Shown: positions 33,533-43,039, counted from the first letter of the stretch. The stretch: DNA of 64,000 nucleotides from Treponema sp. (GCA_022510905.1 JAFLSN010000007.1:1-64000), one strand, 5' to 3'. A program made the numbers and translations. The notes: a model not told the origin generated them from the letters alone.

Positions 33533-35746
33533 TTATTCATCAGAAATAAGAAGCAGGGACTTTGCCTGATACTGCGGAAGAAATTTTTTAATTCCACCAG
33601 AATCAAAACTTACAGTCACCACGAGTTCCTGTTCTCCAGTTGTTTCCGCGCTGATAATCTGGCCGGAGCCCCAATCGTCATGGAACACATGTGCACCCAC
33701 GCACCATTTTTGTGCCAACGGATGTTCGTTGGATCTTTTTACAGCTCCCGAGGCAAAACCAAACGGAGCATCGCCAATCACGCGCACCTGTCCTGCGCCA
33801 AGCTCATGCAAAAACGGGCTTGGCGACATATAGGCTGTTCTGCCGTACAAGCGCCTGAGAGCGCAAGACGTAAAGTACAGTTCATTTTGGGCACGTGTTA
33901 TGCCAACATAAAACAGCCGGCGTTCTTCTTCCAAATCTTCAGCAATTTTGTCTTCGCGGGGAAACACTCCACTCTCCATGCCAGTAATCACCACGCGAGG
34001 AAATTCAAGTCCTTTTGTGTTGTGCAATGTAATGAGTGTAACTCCTTCGGGTCTGGCTTCGGAAGCAGATTCCAATGTTCGGTCAAGCTCTATGTGATCA
34101 AGAAAATCGAGAAGGCCGCTTCTTGTGCACGGATACAGCGTGGCACTGTTGCACAGTTCCTGAAGGTTTGCATAACGTTGTGAACCGTTCAGCTCATCCT
34201 GCGCCTTGTGAAATTCTTCCAGCCCGGATTTTTCAATCACCATGGACACAAATTCGGCAAGCGTTTTGTTTTGTGCCACAGTTTTTGCGTCTTCGGACTC
34301 AGGCGGCACTTCCGGCACCAAGTCGGAACATGCTGCCACCGTTCCGCAAAAAGCGGCAAAACCTTCTGACGCTTTTTTTGAAAGCTGCGCGGAAATGCTG
34401 CCCGCACACAAAGAATGCCCCGCACTTGCCGCAACCAGCTTGTCTTGGGATGTAGCTCCGATACCCCTCGGGGGTTTGTTTACAATTCTTCGGAATGCAA
34501 CTTCATCCCTCGGATTTGCCACGAATGAAAGCCAGGCAAGAATGTCTTTGATTTCTTCGCGCTCATAAAATTTGAGGGAACCCACAACCACATACGGAAT
34601 TTTCCTATGCAGGAATTCAGTTTCAAACCCGAGCGACTGGGCGTTTGTTCGATATAAAATGGCCCAGTCCGTGTATGGAACACCGGCAGAATGAGTCTGT
34701 TCAATCAAGTCGGCGCAAAATGCACTTTCATCTTCCTGCGTGGGCAAAAAAGCGAGCACAGGGCGTTTTCCTTTTCCTCGGGCAGCAACCAGTGTTTTTC
34801 CTAAACGTCCCCGGTTGTTTTTTACAACGGCATCCGCACACGACAAAATTTCCGCAGTTGAACGGTAATTGGTCTGCAAGCGGATAAGCGCAGTGCCAGG
34901 AAATTCAGATTGAAAGTTCAAGATATTCTGAATCATTGCCCCACGGAATTTGTAGATGCTCTGGTCATCATCGCCCACCACGCACACATATGTGCCGGTG
35001 TTTTCCGCAAGGCCTGCAAGCTGCTGCAACAGTTTGAATTGCGCCACGTTCGAGTCCTGATATTCATCAACCATAATCACACGGTAATGAAGATGAATGT
35101 TGTGGCGTAGCATTGCGTTTTCGCTGAGCAGCAAGAACGGTTTTAAAATCAAATCACCAAAATCAACATTGCCCGTATCGCGGAGGCGCTTTTGGTACGC
35201 ATCATAAACGGAGGCAAAGTGCGGGTCGTCATCTATTGTGTACAGCTCTTTGCTTTCTGGAAGCAGACAATAGTCTTTTGCTAGCGCGATTTTGTGTGCG
35301 TAATGCGCGGCCTGTTGGCGCGTCAAACCTGGCACGGCTTTTGTAAGCAACGTTACTGCGGCATCATCGTCATACACGGTGAAGTTTTTGTCAACATCAG
35401 ATTGCTCAGCGTAGCGGCGCAAAAAGTATGCGCCAAAAGAATGGAATGTGCGGATATTCGCGAACCGAGAACGCGGTTCCAGCTGCACGGCACGTTCCTG
35501 CATTTCCTGCGCAGCTTTTTTTGTAAACGTAACAGCAAGAATCGAAGCAGGATCCACATGGCGTTCTGCAATCAAGTAAGCGATTTTTGTGGTTATAACG
35601 CGGGTTTTTCCAGAACCGGCTCCCGCAAGAATCAAGAGTGGACTTCCTTCATGGATAACGGCTTCTCGTTGCTCGGGATTCAGCACCGCAAGGAACGAAT
35701 CACTTTGCACAGAATACTCCGTCAATGTCAACATCGGAAGAGGCAA
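33533..35746 (-). CDS. UvrD/PcrA/Rep family DNA helicase
   Basis: Encodes 737 residues (733 from the alternative ATG at 35734). Superfamily 1A motifs appear in order: motif I ILAGAGSGKTRV near residue 40, VTFTKKAAQEM, FHSFG, motif II MVDEYQDSN, motif III VGDDDQSIYKFRGA, motif IV LQTNYRS, motif V LHNTKGLEFPRV, motif VI RLFYVGITRAQ. It has 3'-5' DNA unwinding activity in repair and replication restart. The C-terminal VGAHVFHDDWGSGQIIS domain is the Tudor-like module that binds RNA polymerase in PcrA. The start lies inside rimO by 35-47 bases; it is the last gene of a four-gene operon. Confidence 0.92.
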   Translation of the reverse strand: MPLPMLTLTEYSVQSDSFLAVLNPEQREAVIHEGSPLLILAGAGSGKTRVITTKIAYLIAERHVDPASILAVTFTKKAAQEMQERAVQLEPRSRFANIRTFHSFGAYFLRRYAEQSDVDKNFTVYDDDAAVTLLTKAVPGLTRQQAAHYAHKIALAKDYCLLPESKELYTIDDDPHFASVYDAYQKRLRDTGNVDFGDLILKPFLLLSENAMLRHNIHLHYRVIMVDEYQDSNVAQFKLLQQLAGLAENTGTYVCVVGDDDQSIYKFRGAMIQNILNFQSEFPGTALIRLQTNYRSTAEILSCADAVVKNNRGRLGKTLVAARGKGKRPVLAFLPTQEDESAFCADLIEQTHSAGVPYTDWAILYRTNAQSLGFETEFLHRKIPYVVVGSLKFYEREEIKDILAWLSFVANPRDEVAFRRIVNKPPRGIGATSQDKLVAASAGHSLCAGSISAQLSKKASEGFAAFCGTVAACSDLVPEVPPESEDAKTVAQNKTLAEFVSMVIEKSGLEEFHKAQDELNGSQRYANLQELCNSATLYPCTRSGLLDFLDHIELDRTLESASEARPEGVTLITLHNTKGLEFPRVVITGMESGVFPREDKIAEDLEEERRLFYVGITRAQNELYFTSCALRRLYGRTAYMSPSPFLHELGAGQVRVIGDAPFGFASGAVKRSNEHPLAQKWCVGAHVFHDDWGSGQIISAETTGEQELVVTVSFDSGGIKKFLPQYQAKSLLLISDE

Positions 35747-37184
35747 TCGCTTTGGCTTTTACAATGGCGCCGGGCACAATGGCACATGCGGCAGGGTCAT
35801 CGCGGTCGTAGCGTACAACAAAGTTTCCGTCCACCTCGGGGGCATCAAACCATGCCCGGCCAATGGCCAGACCTTCATCTGAAGAACCACCCGCAACAAT
35901 TTCTTCGATAAGGACATCGTACACGGAGCCCACCCGCTCTGCAAGGCGATTTCTGGTAATATCCTGCTGAACAGACTGCAAGGCAAAGGCACGGGCAGCC
36001 GCAACTTTTTTTGGCACCGAACCTTTCATGCGGAATGCGGCGGTGCCTTCTTCTTTGCTGTAAGAAAAACATCCTGACCAATCGCTCTGAATCGCTTTTA
36101 AAAACTTTTCGGTTTCTGCGGCATCGGCATCGGTTTCACCCGGAAAACCCGTAAGAAAAGTGGTGCGAATTGCTGCATGGGGAAACACGGAGCGTATATG
36201 CTGTACCAAGTCCACGTATGACTTGAACGAGCCTTTTCGGTTCATGGCAGTGATAACAGAATCAGCGCCAGACTGAAAGGGAATGTCAAAATACGGCAAA
36301 AAGCGGCTGTCGTCTTTGAGTACAGAAAGCACGTCAGGATGAAAATGGTCGGGATGGATATATAGCAGACGCACCCAAAAATCGCCATGCACAGCAGAAA
36401 TAGCTTTGAGCAGTTCATGCAGAAACGAAGGAGGCTCAAAAAAAAGTGTTTTGTTTGTAAAGAGCGGCGCGGTCAATTCAGTGTATAGGCGGTTGTATCC
36501 GTTTTGGCGTGTTCCCAGCACGTCATCGTTTTTGCCACAGCCATAGGCCGCCAAATCCTGCCCAATTATATTGATTTCGCGAACGCCAGAAGAAACCAGC
36601 TCACGCACTTCGGACACGACATCATGCACGGAACGGCTTCTGAGCTGCCCCCTGATAAGCGGAATGGCGCAGAACGAACAGCGGTTGTTGCAGCCTTCGG
36701 TTATTTTGACATACGCGCTACCCGCACATGAAAGCAGTTTACGTCCACCCGAACATACACCCTGCTGGGGCGGCGTTACCACCGGGCGCTCCCCGTTTCC
36801 GAGCGCTTCAATCACCTGGTCAATGCGGGTTATGTCGCCGTTTCCAAAAACCGCGTCTGCCTCTGGTAGTTCAGTTTTAAATACATCTGCGTAGCGCTGG
36901 GCAAGACAACCTGCAAGCACCAGCTTTGCCTCTGGATAGGCGCTCCGTGCAGAAAGCAGGGCATCAAGGCTCTCCTGCTTTGCGCTTTCGATAAAACCGC
37001 AGCTGTTGATGATGATGTACTGGGCTTCCGACGGGTCCGTGGTCTGAGCAAGGCCGATGGATTCAAGCCGGGAAATCAGAAGCTCTCCGTCAACCTGATT
37101 TTTTGCACAACCATGCTGATCCAAAAAAAATGTGCGCTCAGTCAAGTTCTTCCACCACAATCCTGTAGCGTCCATCGCTATCAC
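35700..37184 (-). CDS. rimO: Ribosomal protein S12 methylthiotransferase
   Basis: Encodes up to 494 residues, a radical-SAM enzyme of the MiaB/RimO group that adds a methylthio group to Asp of ribosomal protein S12. An N-terminal UPF0004 domain holds Cys in HGCAKNQVDGE, NSCGFI and LAGCLAQRY; the radical SAM site is ITEGCNNRCSFCAIPLIRG; a C-terminal TRAM domain ends the chain. The GCAKNQVDGE form matches RimO more than MiaB. The ATG at 37184 lies inside rodZ; a TTG at 37145 (TTGACTGA overlap with the rodZ stop, GGAAG upstream) is an equally good start and gives a more usual N-terminus. Confidence 0.88.
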   Translation of the reverse strand: MIAMDATGLWWKNLTERTFFLDQHGCAKNQVDGELLISRLESIGLAQTTDPSEAQYIIINSCGFIESAKQESLDALLSARSAYPEAKLVLAGCLAQRYADVFKTELPEADAVFGNGDITRIDQVIEALGNGERPVVTPPQQGVCSGGRKLLSCAGSAYVKITEGCNNRCSFCAIPLIRGQLRSRSVHDVVSEVRELVSSGVREINIIGQDLAAYGCGKNDDVLGTRQNGYNRLYTELTAPLFTNKTLFFEPPSFLHELLKAISAVHGDFWVRLLYIHPDHFHPDVLSVLKDDSRFLPYFDIPFQSGADSVITAMNRKGSFKSYVDLVQHIRSVFPHAAIRTTFLTGFPGETDADAAETEKFLKAIQSDWSGCFSYSKEEGTAAFRMKGSVPKKVAAARAFALQSVQQDITRNRLAERVGSVYDVLIEEIVAGGSSDEGLAIGRAWFDAPEVDGNFVVRYDRDDPAACAIVPGAIVKAKAIASSDVDIDGVFCAK

Positions 37185-38253
37185 GCACCCACTTGATGTC
37201 TTCCGCCTGCACCTGCCCTGCCAGACCTATCTGTAAATCATATGTGGAATTATTCGCGATAATCTGGATCTTCATGGCATTGATGTTGCTCATCCACAGA
37301 CGAACACCGTTGCTCGCGGTCATGCTCACCACATCGCCACTTTTGTAATAATTTTCAACTTTGGCATTGTTGTCAACCCGGTAGCGGAACACGCAGGGAG
37401 CACGGAACGAAACATTTACCGTAAACGGATAGGCCCGATTGTCTTCCAGCACTTGCGTTCTACGGGTGTTTGACATGGTAACCGCACGCGCATTGATAGA
37501 GGTTTCTTCAGTTTCCTGCTGTGGAACGCTGGATTCATTTTCTATGGCAACCGCTTTTTTTAACAGCATGCGTACTTCGGCACCACGGTCAAGGTCGGTG
37601 GTGCTGATGTCACTCAGGTATACGATGAGCTCGCCGTCTCCGTCGCCGTCAACATCAAGCTCGCGTTCTTCGCTCAAATCAATGTACTGTGTGCCGGACG
37701 GAGTTTCAATCGCAAGACTTCCCACGGTTTTGCTCACCGTCAGAATTATGGCACCGTTTCCAGATTCGTCAGGAACCAAAATCTGGTCGCCCCGATACAG
37801 ACGGCGTTTTTCGGTTTTTCCGCTAAATGTGTACTGGTGAACTTTTGAACTTTCCGTGATTATGCGTGAGAGGTCTTCTTTTGCCTGCGGAACCTTGAAC
37901 ACAAAAAAATAGCACACCGCTCCAGCTCCGCCCAGAAGAAGCACCAGGAGCGAGATTATAAGCGGCACCAGAAACTTGGAACGGTGGCGCGCCAACAGTT
38001 CCGGCGGCACAGGAGATTCCTGCGTTTTTTTTGCATAATACAGCTTGATCAACTCGGCACTGTCAATGCCAAGATAGCTTGCATAGTTGCGCAAAAACCC
38101 AACCAGGTATGGCTCACCGGGGAACGCGGCAGAATCTTCGGCCTCCAGCGACTCAAGATATTGACGAGTAATCGATGTAGCCCGTTCAATAGTTTCAAAA
38201 TCAAGATTTTTGCTTTCACGTGCTTTTTTTAAAATTGCGCCATAGCTTTCCAT
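37138..38253 (-). CDS. rodZ: RodZ-like cytoskeletal HTH membrane protein
   Basis: Encodes 371 residues. Residues 1-70 are an HTH_25 domain (YGAILKKARESKNLDFETIE, then ITRQYLESLEAEDSAAFPGE and YLVGFLRNYASYLGID). One membrane helix lies at about 92-115 (FLVPLIISLLVLLLGGAGAV), followed by an extracytoplasmic region ending in a beta DUF4115-like domain (VSFRAPCVFRYRVDNNAKV). RodZ anchors MreB and shapes the cell. This protein has a long acidic insert with VDGDGDGEL. It starts 6 bp after lolA. Confidence 0.85.
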   Translation of the reverse strand: MESYGAILKKARESKNLDFETIERATSITRQYLESLEAEDSAAFPGEPYLVGFLRNYASYLGIDSAELIKLYYAKKTQESPVPPELLARHRSKFLVPLIISLLVLLLGGAGAVCYFFVFKVPQAKEDLSRIITESSKVHQYTFSGKTEKRRLYRGDQILVPDESGNGAIILTVSKTVGSLAIETPSGTQYIDLSEERELDVDGDGDGELIVYLSDISTTDLDRGAEVRMLLKKAVAIENESSVPQQETEETSINARAVTMSNTRRTQVLEDNRAYPFTVNVSFRAPCVFRYRVDNNAKVENYYKSGDVVSMTASNGVRLWMSNINAMKIQIIANNSTYDLQIGLAGQVQAEDIKWVRDSDGRYRIVVEELD

Positions 38254-38259
38254 TTTGAA

Positions 38260-38925
38260 TCACTCCGAAAACAAAAAATTATTGTAGTTGTTCGCAGATG
38301 ACGGCGGGTCATAGATAAAACGCTGTGTTGAAATATTGGTATTCAGATTATAGTTAAAAAAATTGAAGGTAAAGTTTTCGCCCTGCGGAGTATAGGCAAC
38401 AACCCGGCGAATCAATTTTGTCTTTGGAGAAACCGAGAGACGAATCTGGGTAAAAGCTTCTGACGAAGCGCGGCGGTAAAGCACAAGATTGACTACAAGC
38501 TCATCGCTGTCTTCTTCCAGGGGCACTGCGTCTTGCCCGGTTTCGTAGGCAATGGTGTAGTAGCGGCTCATCAGGTTCAGCCCGTTCGGTGTTGCAAGGC
38601 CTGGGCCGCCACCGCCTTCAACGGTCTGTTCAAGGATGGCAGAAGTTGGTGGCGGCAGATAGATTTTCAGGTTGTCACCATCGAACAAAATCACCTGTCC
38701 AGCGGGAGACGAAAAATCGATTCGGAGCATTTCGGGACGTTTGAAGCTCACTTTTCCGCGCATGGTGTTTCGGGCGGCGGTGATTTCAACTTCAGCTTCA
38801 AAGTCGCGTATGGTTCCGTAGAATTCACTGACCGATTTAAAAAATTCACCTGCGGTCAAAATGGACTGTGAAAAAGCCGATGCAGCAATATACATTGCCA
38901 CAATACACAGCAGCAATTTTTTCAT
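38260..38925 (-). CDS. lolA: Outer-membrane lipoprotein carrier LolA
   Basis: Encodes 221 residues with a signal peptide ending ASAFSQ. The mature protein has the LolA half-barrel pattern: MRGKVSFKRPEMLRIDFSSP, then GQVILFDGDNLKIYLPP, and IRLSVSPKTKLIRRVVAYTP. It carries lipoproteins across the periplasm, important in this lipoprotein-rich organism. GGAG precedes the start. It is the first gene of a lolA-rodZ-rimO-uvrD operon with overlaps or gaps of a few bases. Confidence 0.88.
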   Translation of the reverse strand: MKKLLLCIVAMYIAASAFSQSILTAGEFFKSVSEFYGTIRDFEAEVEITAARNTMRGKVSFKRPEMLRIDFSSPAGQVILFDGDNLKIYLPPPTSAILEQTVEGGGGPGLATPNGLNLMSRYYTIAYETGQDAVPLEEDSDELVVNLVLYRRASSEAFTQIRLSVSPKTKLIRRVVAYTPQGENFTFNFFNYNLNTNISTQRFIYDPPSSANNYNNFLFSE

Positions 38926-38975
38926 TTTATCTCCAATACATTCATGCGCCAGCTGGACAGCGCAAAAGCGACTTT

Positions 38976-39004
38976 ATTATATAGTACAAGAGTATTCTAT
39001 TCAA
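38976..39004 (-). promoter_or_regulatory. Promoter of the lolA operon
   Basis: On the minus strand TTGAAT and TATAAT are spaced 17 bp; the predicted start is about 44 nt before the lolA ATG. Confidence 0.75.
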
Positions 39005-39297
39005 GGACTTGGAAAAGTGTACCCGCAGCACGAAAAAACGGCTGTGGAAGAACCGTTCAAATTCAGCACGACATCGGATATATTGAAAAACATATGGACT
39101 TTGGCAAACCGGAAGCTTGCGGCTTTCCTTTAAAAATATGCCGTGCCGTCTACAAGCTTCATGACTTTTTCTGCCAGTTTTCCACCGCCGGCAAAGTTCG
39201 CAAGCCCGTGTGAGTGCACGGACATCGGCCTAAAAATACAGGCGTTTTTACACATGATTTGCGGCTTTTGTTTTTGGCGCGGCCATTTTACGGCAGG

Positions 39298-39370
39298 TTG
39301 ATTCATGGGTAACGGGCACATATCCCGCTTCTCGGAGTGAAGGCCGCTTCTGCTGCTGGGTGTGTTGATT
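39298..39370 (+). repeat. Dispersed TTGATT repeat supplying a promoter -35 box
   Basis: TTGATTCATGGGTAACGGGC, then ACATATCCCGCTTCTCGGAG and GCTGCTGGGTGTGTTGATT. Its terminal TTGATT (39365-39370) is placed 17 bp before GATACT and so doubles as the -35 box of purB. The rest of 38926-39297 shows only the lolA promoter. Confidence 0.65.
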
Positions 39371-39393
39371 ATTTCGTCGATTTAGGCGATACT
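39365..39393 (+). promoter_or_regulatory. purB promoter (leaderless)
   Basis: TTGATT-17-GATACT; seven bases separate the -10 from ATG 39401. No Shine-Dalgarno precedes the ATG. Confidence 0.5.
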
Positions 39394-39400
39394 GATTTTT

Positions 39401-40843
39401 ATGGAAGCTCGTAACATTTTTTCAAACCTTTCGTGCATTGACCACCGCTATTCACTTTCCGAAGCCACCGTCTTTGAAAAACTGTCTCGCACTCTCTCAG
39501 AAGAGGCCAGTGTAAGGAGCTGTGCAGCATGCGAGGCTGCATTGGTAAAAGCCCATCTCCAGCTGCGTGGCCAGCTTACAGAAAGCGTTGCCCGCAGGCT
39601 TGACGAGTGCGCCGCCGCCATCGACCCCGAAGAAGTATATGCCGAAGAAGAAAAAACCAAACACAACATCCGTGCGCTGGTGAACGTGTTCAAGAAAAAA
39701 GTGCCAGCAGAACTGGCCCCGCTGGTTCATCTTGGTGCCACCAGTGTTGATATTCTTGACACAGCCCTCTCCTGCCGAATGCGAGATGCAACCCGGCATG
39801 TGGTGCTCCCCGAGCTCAAGGCGCTCGAAAAATCTCTGTGCGCCATTGCCGACCGCGAAGCCGAAACGCCGCAGGTAGGCCGCACACATGGACAGCATGC
39901 AGTGCCCATCACTTTTGGATGGAGCATCGCGGAATTTGTGAGCCGCCTTGGAAAATCGATTCTGCGCATTGAAGAATTAAGCTGCCAGCTCCGAGGAAAA
40001 CTTGCAGGCCCGGTTGGAAGCTACAACGGCCCGAGCATGATTGTAAAAGACCCGGAAGAACTTGAACGTGTATACATGCACTTTGTGGGCCTTGAACCAA
40101 GTGAATACTCAAACCAACTGGTGGAGCCGGAATACCTCCTGCGGCTCCTGCTTGAAATGAATGTGGCCTTTGGCATTATCGCAAACCTTGCAGACGACCT
40201 GCGCAACCTGCAACGGAGCGAGATTGGCGAAGTGTTTGAATATTTTGCCTCAACACAAGTAGGTTCTTCAACCATGCCGCAAAAGCGGAATCCATGGAAC
40301 AGCGAGCACGTAAAATCGTTGTGGAAAGCAATGGCGCCCCGCGTGCTCACGTTCTACATGGATCAAATAAGTGAACACCAACGGGATCTTACCAACAGCG
40401 CAAGCCAGCGTTTTATCGCCGATTACGTGGCCGGCTTTACAATGGCAGTGGCCCGCATGAACGCCGTTGTTTCCAGCTTGCAGGCAGACCGAGAGGCCAT
40501 GGCAAAAAACCTTGCAGATGCAGGCGGAAAAGTAAAAGGCGGAGTTCTTGCGGAGCCCGCATACATTCTGCTAGGCGAAGCAGGTGTAAACGACGGGCAT
40601 GAAGTGATTCGCAAAATCACGCTTGAAGCGGAACAGTCAGGAAAAAGCTTTTATGACGTGCTCAAAACACACACGGAATCATTTGCCGCAATCACCGCGC
40701 AACTTGAAAAGCTCGGCGTTCAGAATCCCGAAACATTTTTTGAAAATCCAGCCCTTTACCGCGGACTCGCGGCAACAAAGGCACGGCACATTGCAAAAAA
40801 ATACGCCGCACTCATGGACGGCACCGCGAACACGGAACACTAA
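39401..40843 (+). CDS. purB: Adenylosuccinate lyase
   Basis: Encodes 480 residues of the fumarase/aspartase superfamily. It removes fumarate from SAICAR and adenylosuccinate in purine synthesis. The catalytic His is in VGRTHGQHAVPITFGWS near residue 165, and the family signature loop GSSTMPQKRNPWNSEH lies near 288. Expression seems to come from a promoter partly made by a dispersed repeat, with the ATG at the expected transcript start. The next gene begins 5 bases after the stop. Confidence 0.93.
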   Translation: MEARNIFSNLSCIDHRYSLSEATVFEKLSRTLSEEASVRSCAACEAALVKAHLQLRGQLTESVARRLDECAAAIDPEEVYAEEEKTKHNIRALVNVFKKKVPAELAPLVHLGATSVDILDTALSCRMRDATRHVVLPELKALEKSLCAIADREAETPQVGRTHGQHAVPITFGWSIAEFVSRLGKSILRIEELSCQLRGKLAGPVGSYNGPSMIVKDPEELERVYMHFVGLEPSEYSNQLVEPEYLLRLLLEMNVAFGIIANLADDLRNLQRSEIGEVFEYFASTQVGSSTMPQKRNPWNSEHVKSLWKAMAPRVLTFYMDQISEHQRDLTNSASQRFIADYVAGFTMAVARMNAVVSSLQADREAMAKNLADAGGKVKGGVLAEPAYILLGEAGVNDGHEVIRKITLEAEQSGKSFYDVLKTHTESFAAITAQLEKLGVQNPETFFENPALYRGLAATKARHIAKKYAALMDGTANTEH

Positions 40844-40848
40844 CCGAC

Positions 40849-41907
40849 ATGGAAAACACAACATACACGGCGGCCCTCGTTGGCTGCGGCAGAATCGGAT
40901 ATTCCCTCGGGCTTGACAAAAAACGAGAGCAGCCGGCCAGCCACACCATGGCGCTGACAGAAAATTCGCGCATAACACTGGTTGCAGGATGCGACACAGA
41001 CAGCGAACGCCGTTCCGCCTGGCACACAGCAAACAAAACCGCCGCTGTGTACAGCAGCAGCTCCGACATGTACGCGCACCACAGCCCAGACATCATAACC
41101 GTGGCCGTAAACGAAAACGCCCACCTTGCCGAAGCGCTTGCCGCCATAGCCGCAAAACCACGGCTTGTCATCTTGGAAAAACCTGTTGCGCTCGACACAA
41201 TCGAAGCGTTCCGCATACAGGATGCAGCCGCACGCGCGAAAATCCCGGTGCTGGTAAACCACGAACGCCGCTTTGCAGACGACTACCGCGCCGCCAGGTC
41301 ATACCTTCCGCAGATTGGAAACCTTCAGAGCATACATGCAAGTCTCCATTCAAGCCTGTGCGTGTACAATCCACAGGAAGAACGTTCGGGAGCATACAGT
41401 CTTATCCACGACGGCACCCATCTGGTTGACATCGTGCTGTTTTTTCTTGAAGCCAAAGCGGATAGCGAGACCGCTATTTCCACAGAAACTACAAAATCGG
41501 TACTGCACGGCCATCCGGTGCTCACGGGATTATTCCGCGACGAAAAAAAACTCGTGCGGCAGGTAACAGCACATTACAGCAGCGAGCAATGTCCAGACAT
41601 CGCGTTTACAATGAGCGGCCGTTCACGTTTTTTTGGATTTGACATCGACATCTATGGCACGGAAGGGCGAATCTGCATAGGAAACGGCTACTGCAAACTC
41701 TATCACAGAGAAGCCTCTCGTCTGTACACAGGATTCTATTCCCTGATGTGCGACAAGACTGCAACGATTCCCAAAAAAACACGCTATTTTTCAAACATGG
41801 TGCAGAACGCGGTGGACTTTTTAGACGGAAATGCGCCGCTGGGTTCTACGCTTCAAAACGGAATCAATGCGCTCACCGTGCTTGAAGAAATCAAACGCGG
41901 ATTTTAA
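40849..41907 (+). CDS. Gfo/Idh/MocA family oxidoreductase
   Basis: Encodes 352 residues. The N-terminal Rossmann fold has ALVGCGRIGYSLG, a D-x-D acidic loop (GCDTDSERR) and the catalytic EKPVALDTIEAF near residue 110; the C-terminal part is the sugar-binding alpha/beta domain with HDGTHLVDIVLFFL supplying the His. Members oxidise or reduce sugars or related polyols with NAD(P). The substrate cannot be read off. It has no ribosome site of its own and probably relies on coupling to purB. Confidence 0.85.
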   Translation: MENTTYTAALVGCGRIGYSLGLDKKREQPASHTMALTENSRITLVAGCDTDSERRSAWHTANKTAAVYSSSSDMYAHHSPDIITVAVNENAHLAEALAAIAAKPRLVILEKPVALDTIEAFRIQDAAARAKIPVLVNHERRFADDYRAARSYLPQIGNLQSIHASLHSSLCVYNPQEERSGAYSLIHDGTHLVDIVLFFLEAKADSETAISTETTKSVLHGHPVLTGLFRDEKKLVRQVTAHYSSEQCPDIAFTMSGRSRFFGFDIDIYGTEGRICIGNGYCKLYHREASRLYTGFYSLMCDKTATIPKKTRYFSNMVQNAVDFLDGNAPLGSTLQNGINALTVLEEIKRGF

Positions 41908-41921
41908 AACACCAGAAACAA

Positions 41922-41973
41922 AATCAACATACCCCGATGCAGAAGCACGGTATTCACCCTTTCCGCACAAATC
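41922..41973 (-). repeat. Dispersed TTGATT repeat, short form
   Basis: A 52-bp minus-strand copy: TTTGTGCGGAAAGGGTGAAT then ACCGTGCTTCTGCATCGGGG and TATGTTGATT. It lacks the internal GCCAG/CTGGC part of the long form, which shows that the family has a short version with both ends. It lies 15 bp after the Gfo/Idh stop. Confidence 0.7.
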
Positions 41974-42029
41974 TGCACACCCAAGCCTGTCCTTAGTCTC
42001 CGAATGCAAAAATGATTTTTCAGAATTCA

Positions 42030-42060
42030 TTGCCAAAACCGCCATATCGGGGCACATACT
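42030..42060 (+). promoter_or_regulatory. Promoter of the Rpn gene (leaderless)
   Basis: TTGCCA and CATACT with 19 bp between; the -10 ends five bases before ATG 42066, and no Shine-Dalgarno is present. Confidence 0.35.
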
Positions 42061-42065
42061 GTAGT

Positions 42066-42944
42066 ATGGAGCAGTTTGAAAAAAATGACATTGTGGCGGC
42101 ACCCAACATCGCGGTATCGCTGGTTGGAACAAATCCACCGTTTCCCAAGCCATATCGGGAGCTTACACTGGGGGATGACTTTCTGTTCGGACATATCATG
42201 CGGCAGCGGGAACCATGCCGCGACATGCTCAGGCTTTTGCTGAACCAGCCGCACCTCGACATAGACGAACCCACCGCACAACGTGTCATACGTGCCGGCC
42301 CCTCAGAAAAATGGGTAAGACTCGATGTGCAGGCTTCAAACAAGACACAAATGTTTGATGTGGAAATGCAACATTCCCCTGGAATTGATCTGCCGCTGCG
42401 CTCACGCTACTACCAGTCCATCATGGACGTGGAAGCATTGCAGACTGGCCAACTGTACAGAAAACTCAAAACAAACTGGGTGATTTTTCTGTGCAAAACG
42501 GATCTTTTTGGAAAAGGACTTCCACGGTACACATTCCAGAACCGTTGCAATGAACGGCCTTCATGTATTTTGGGCGACAAAACCATAAAAATATTTTACA
42601 ATTGCTCAGAATATGCTAAAATAAAAGACACGGACGTTTCCTCATTCCTTGAATACCTGTATTCAGGACATGCGGCAACATCATTCACACAGTCGCTCGA
42701 CCAGCTGGTAACCAAAGCCCGCGAGCGACCAGATTGGGAGAAAGGATACATGGACTATTACCAAGGTTCACTGCTGCTTAAAGAAGAAGGAATGGAACTG
42801 GGCATGAGGCAAGCCAAAATGGAAGGCGCACGGAACCTGCTGCGCGAACATGTGGGAACTCCCGAACAGATTGCACACTGGCTTAACCTGACGGAAGCAC
42901 AGATTGCGCAACTAGCCAGAGAAATCCAACAGGAAAGGCCCTAA
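42066..42944 (+). CDS. Rpn family PD-(D/E)XK nuclease / transposase-like protein
   Basis: Encodes 292 residues. The N-terminal PDDEXK_Rpn domain opens LTLGDDFLFGHIMRQREPCR; the nuclease core is VRLDVQASNKTQMFDVEMQH, where the first Asp and the later Asp-x-Glu-x-Gln form the metal site, followed by RSRYYQSIMDVEALQTGQLY. The C-terminus is helical with an EEGMELGMRQAKMEGARNLL segment typical of the family. Rpn proteins stimulate recombination and are common, multicopy and sometimes anti-phage. The gene is single and flanked by a dispersed repeat and a strong terminator. Confidence 0.85.
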   Translation: MEQFEKNDIVAAPNIAVSLVGTNPPFPKPYRELTLGDDFLFGHIMRQREPCRDMLRLLLNQPHLDIDEPTAQRVIRAGPSEKWVRLDVQASNKTQMFDVEMQHSPGIDLPLRSRYYQSIMDVEALQTGQLYRKLKTNWVIFLCKTDLFGKGLPRYTFQNRCNERPSCILGDKTIKIFYNCSEYAKIKDTDVSSFLEYLYSGHAATSFTQSLDQLVTKARERPDWEKGYMDYYQGSLLLKEEGMELGMRQAKMEGARNLLREHVGTPEQIAHWLNLTEAQIAQLAREIQQERP

Positions 42945-43002
42945 AACTACAAGCCCACGAGGGCTTTTGCCTGTTGCTCATTTTGTGGTGAATAAAACGA
43001 AC

Positions 43003-43039
43003 AGCGCCCCAAAGGCCTTGGACAGCCTTTTGGGGCGCT
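43003..43039. terminator. Strong bidirectional hairpin
   Basis: AGCGCCCCAAAGGC and GCCTTTTGGGGCGCT form a long GC-rich stem between the Rpn gene and the convergent LamG gene; TTCGTGTTTTTG follows on the plus strand and GTTCGTTTT on the minus strand. It probably terminates both. Confidence 0.75.

Noticed and set aside
43003..43039. Hairpin as an integron or attachment site
   Set aside because: It lies between convergent genes and has terminator features; no integrase gene is in the window.
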